Of a DNA stretch of 64,000 nucleotides, positions 61,656 to 64,000 are shown in pieces. The stretch lies in NCBI RefSeq assembly GCF_051131705.1, contig NZ_CP180316.1, positions 1,984,001 through 2,048,000 on the forward strand, read 5' to 3'. Both the position numbers and the translations under genes were made by a program. Position 1 is the stretch's first letter. Each line of letters begins with the position of its first letter. The notes below the pieces were generated by a model that was given only the letters and a program-made list of their open reading frames with translations, made no database searches and was not told where the DNA came from. Origin of the DNA: Arthrobacter_M sp030063245. GTDB taxonomy: Bacteria > Actinomycetota > Actinomycetes > Actinomycetales > Micrococcaceae.

Positions 61656-64000
61656 GTGAGCGAAACTACCAAAACGGTCCCCAAAACAGCAGCAGAGCCG
61701 GCATTGTCCACAGCGGCGCGGGTGGTCATTCCTGCCGGTTCGGAGCCGGGCCGTCTGCTGGTGATCGACGGCCATTCGATGGCCTTCCGGGCGTTTTACG
61801 CCCTCCCCGCGGAGAACTTCTCCACCGACACCGGACAGCACACAAACGCGGTCTACGGGTTTACGTCGATGCTGCTGACCATGATCCGTCAGCACAAACC
61901 CACCCATGTCGTGGTGGCCTTCGATCTGGATACGCCGACGTTCCGCTCGGTGGAGTACACCGAATACAAGGCCGGCCGCTCTAAAACACCGCAGGAATTC
62001 CACGGCCAGGTGGACCTGATCGTCAAGGTGATGGACGCCATGCGGATTCCCACCATTTCCCTGGACGGCTACGAGGCGGATGACATCATCGCGACGCTGG
62101 CCGCCCAGGGCGAGGCGGCGCAGTGGGATGTGCTGGTGGTTTCCGGAGACCGGGATGCCTTCCAGCTCATCACGGACAGGGTGTCCGTGCTTTATCCGAA
62201 GAAGGGTATTTCGGACATTCCGCCGATGGATGCCGCCGCCGTAGAAGCGAAGTATTTTGTCGGCCCGGAAAAGTATTCTGACCTGGCGGCCTTGGTGGGG
62301 GAGACGGCGGATAATCTGCCAGGTGTTCCCGGAGTCGGCCCGAAGACGGCCGCCAAGTGGATCAACCTCTATGGCGGCCTCGACGGCATCTTGGCGAACA
62401 TTGGCTCGATTGGCGGAAAAGCCGGCGATGCCCTGCGCGAACATGAAGAGAGCGTCAAACGCAATCGACGGCTGAATCATTTGCTGCGCGATCTTGCGCT
62501 TCCGGTGCGTCTGGATGCCATGGTGCTCCAGCATCCGGACCGCGGGGAGATTGAAGAACTGTTTGATGCGCTGCAGTTCAACACACTGCGGAAACGCCTT
62601 TTCGACCTGTTCGGAGACGACGATGAGGCCGCCGACACGGACGGCCATACGGCACCTCGGCACGCCGTGCTCAGCAGCGCCGCCGAACTGGCGGATTGGT
62701 TTGTCCGCACGAATCAGGCCATGGTAGGGCTGGCGCTGGTTTCCGAGGCGACGCCGGCCGGGCAGGACGCCGTCGGCTTGGCGTTGTCCACGAACGGTTC
62801 GGCGGCCTACGTGGAGTTGGCAGCGCTCGATGTGGCAGCGGAAAGCGTGCTCGGAGATTGGCTGCGCAGTCAGGATGCGCGCAAGACCATCCACGACTTC
62901 AAGTCCGCCTATAAGGCCCTGCGCCAGCGTGGGCTGGAACTGGCCGGCATCGTCGATGATACCGCCATCTCCGCCTACCTCATCCAGCCGGACCGGCGCA
63001 CCTATGACCTCGCGGATCTGAGCCAGGTGCATTTAAAGGTGACGGTGGCCGCTCCGGGGACGGCTGCCAACGGCCAGTTGGAGCTGGGCCTGGAAGATAC
63101 GACGGCGCCGGATGCTGTGATGAAGGCTTACGTCACGCTGCAGCTGAGTGAGCATTTTGTCGGCCTGTTGCTGGAGCGCGGGGCCAACAAGCTGCTGGGC
63201 GAGCTGGAACTGCCGCTGGCAAGGGTGCTGGCGGGGATGGAAATGACCGGCATCGCCGTGTCGTCCCCCCAGCTGGACGGACTGTTGGCGGATTTCAGCG
63301 CCACGATCAGCGCCGCCCAGACGGCTGCCTTTGATGCGATCGGCCACGAGGTCAACCTGGGCTCCCCGAAACAGCTGCAGACAGTGCTCTTTGATGAGCT
63401 CGGCATGCCGAAGACCAAGAAGATCAAGACCGGTTTTTCCACGGACGCGGATGCCCTGGCGGATCTGGCGCAAAAGACCGGGCACCCGTTCCTGCTGCAG
63501 CTGCAGGCTTACCGGGATGCCACCAAGCTCCGCCAGACAGTGGAGGGGCTGAGCAAAGCCACGGCGGAGGACGGACGGATCCACACCACGTACGCGCAGA
63601 ACGTGGCCGCCACCGGGCGCCTCTCATCGACCAACCCCAACCTGCAGAACATTCCAATCAGGAGCGAAGAAGGGCGCCGCATCCGCGAGGTGTTTGTGGT
63701 GGGACACGGCTACGAGACGCTGCTCACCGCGGACTATTCACAGATCGAAATGCGGATCATGGCCCACCTCTCCGGGGACCCCGGTCTGATCCAGGCCTTC
63801 CGGGATGGCGAGGATCTGCACCGGTTTGTCGGCTCGCATGTCTTCCACGTCGCCGTGGAAGACGTCACCAGTGCCATGCGCTCCAAGGTTAAGGCGATGT
63901 CCTATGGCCTGGTCTACGGGCTGAGCTCCTTCGGCCTGTCCAAACAGCTGGGCATCCCCGTGGATGAGGCCCGGACCCTGATGAAGGACTACTTTGACCG
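61656..64000 (+). CDS. polA: DNA polymerase I, 3' end beyond the window
   Basis: Open from GTG 61656 to the right edge, about 781 visible residues of roughly 880-910. N-terminal 5'-nuclease: RLLVIDGHSMAFRAFYALP, VVVAFDLDTPTFRSVEYTEY, GYEADDIIATLA, GDRDAFQLI and VPGVGPKTAAKWI. Then a 3'-5' exonuclease-like domain (HDFKSAYKALRQ and DLADLSQVHL) in which the metal-binding acidic residues of DnaQ are not clearly seen, as in other actinobacterial PolI. Polymerase motif A is TADYSQIEMRIMAHLSGDP; motif B is RSKVKAMSYGLVYGLSSFGL. It repairs DNA and processes Okazaki fragments. Confidence 0.96.
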   Translation, partial: MSETTKTVPKTAAEPALSTAARVVIPAGSEPGRLLVIDGHSMAFRAFYALPAENFSTDTGQHTNAVYGFTSMLLTMIRQHKPTHVVVAFDLDTPTFRSVEYTEYKAGRSKTPQEFHGQVDLIVKVMDAMRIPTISLDGYEADDIIATLAAQGEAAQWDVLVVSGDRDAFQLITDRVSVLYPKKGISDIPPMDAAAVEAKYFVGPEKYSDLAALVGETADNLPGVPGVGPKTAAKWINLYGGLDGILANIGSIGGKAGDALREHEESVKRNRRLNHLLRDLALPVRLDAMVLQHPDRGEIEELFDALQFNTLRKRLFDLFGDDDEAADTDGHTAPRHAVLSSAAELADWFVRTNQAMVGLALVSEATPAGQDAVGLALSTNGSAAYVELAALDVAAESVLGDWLRSQDARKTIHDFKSAYKALRQRGLELAGIVDDTAISAYLIQPDRRTYDLADLSQVHLKVTVAAPGTAANGQLELGLEDTTAPDAVMKAYVTLQLSEHFVGLLLERGANKLLGELELPLARVLAGMEMTGIAVSSPQLDGLLADFSATISAAQTAAFDAIGHEVNLGSPKQLQTVLFDELGMPKTKKIKTGFSTDADALADLAQKTGHPFLLQLQAYRDATKLRQTVEGLSKATAEDGRIHTTYAQNVAATGRLSSTNPNLQNIPIRSEEGRRIREVFVVGHGYETLLTADYSQIEMRIMAHLSGDPGLIQAFRDGEDLHRFVGSHVFHVAVEDVTSAMRSKVKAMSYGLVYGLSSFGLSKQLGIPVDEARTLMKDYFD

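Noticed and set aside
1..64000. Insertion sequences or integrase-bounded island
   Set aside because: No transposase or integrase motif and no flanking direct repeats with a tRNA were recognised, despite the accessory content at 1-5.4 kb.

Overview
The window is high-GC DNA with actinobacterial features: GTG starts, 4-base ATGA/GTGA gene overlaps, a DUF6480 protein, TMEM175, Tex, a SARP/BTAD regulator and a polA with actinobacterial character. The mix (NDH-2, DHA2 efflux pumps, YegP, PiT phosphate transporter, paired crcB) fits an Arthrobacter-like member of the Micrococcales. The genus is an inference. No rRNA, tRNA, CRISPR array or intact insertion sequence was recognised.

Region 1 (1-5.4 kb) is accessory and conflict-like. 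It holds a SARP/BTAD regulator cut by the left edge, half of a decayed TIR domain, an intact patatin phospholipase, a SLOG-like / DUF4071 (TRAF-binding-like) / TPR protein, and a TIR protein ending in a CD225/dispanin (IFITM-like) membrane domain. These are sensor and effector domains known from bacterial immune and conflict systems. This is the best candidate in the window for an undescribed system.

Region 2 (5.6-21.5 kb) is mixed metabolism and stress: acylphosphatase, a UPF0158 protein, a broken MFS gene, an ArsR-SRPBCC-YciI operon, a PRC-barrel/DUF2382 operon, and a fluoride-response operon (riboswitch, universal stress protein, two crcB genes, then a nitronate monooxygenase). It also has a TetR-controlled DHA2 pump and a DNA glycosylase.

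Region 3 (21.7-33.7 kb) carries an ABC exporter with a GbsR/MarR regulator, DUF1003, Nudix, Tex, NDH-2, YegP, a second DHA2 pump and a methyltransferase.

Region 4 (33.7-46.1 kb) is a glycoconjugate cluster that appears to encode the route from sedoheptulose-7-phosphate to a nucleotide-activated heptose (GmhA, GmhB and two HldE-like proteins). It also has three GT9 heptosyltransferase-like proteins, two GT4-type glycosyltransferases, an aldehyde dehydrogenase and an SDR. Seven genes on the minus strand form one tightly coupled operon. This is unusual in an organism without LPS.

Region 5 (46.5-64 kb) contains a frameshifted pyruvate oxidase, a phospholipase D/cardiolipin synthase, an SDR, an MFS transporter, an AlaA-type aminotransferase, TMEM175, an acidic protein, PiT with a small membrane partner, a hotdog thioesterase and the start of polA, which runs off the right edge.

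At least a dozen loci are broken or relic genes. Several have internal deletions that keep both ends, and two have single-base shifts in C5/G5 runs that could be sequencing errors.
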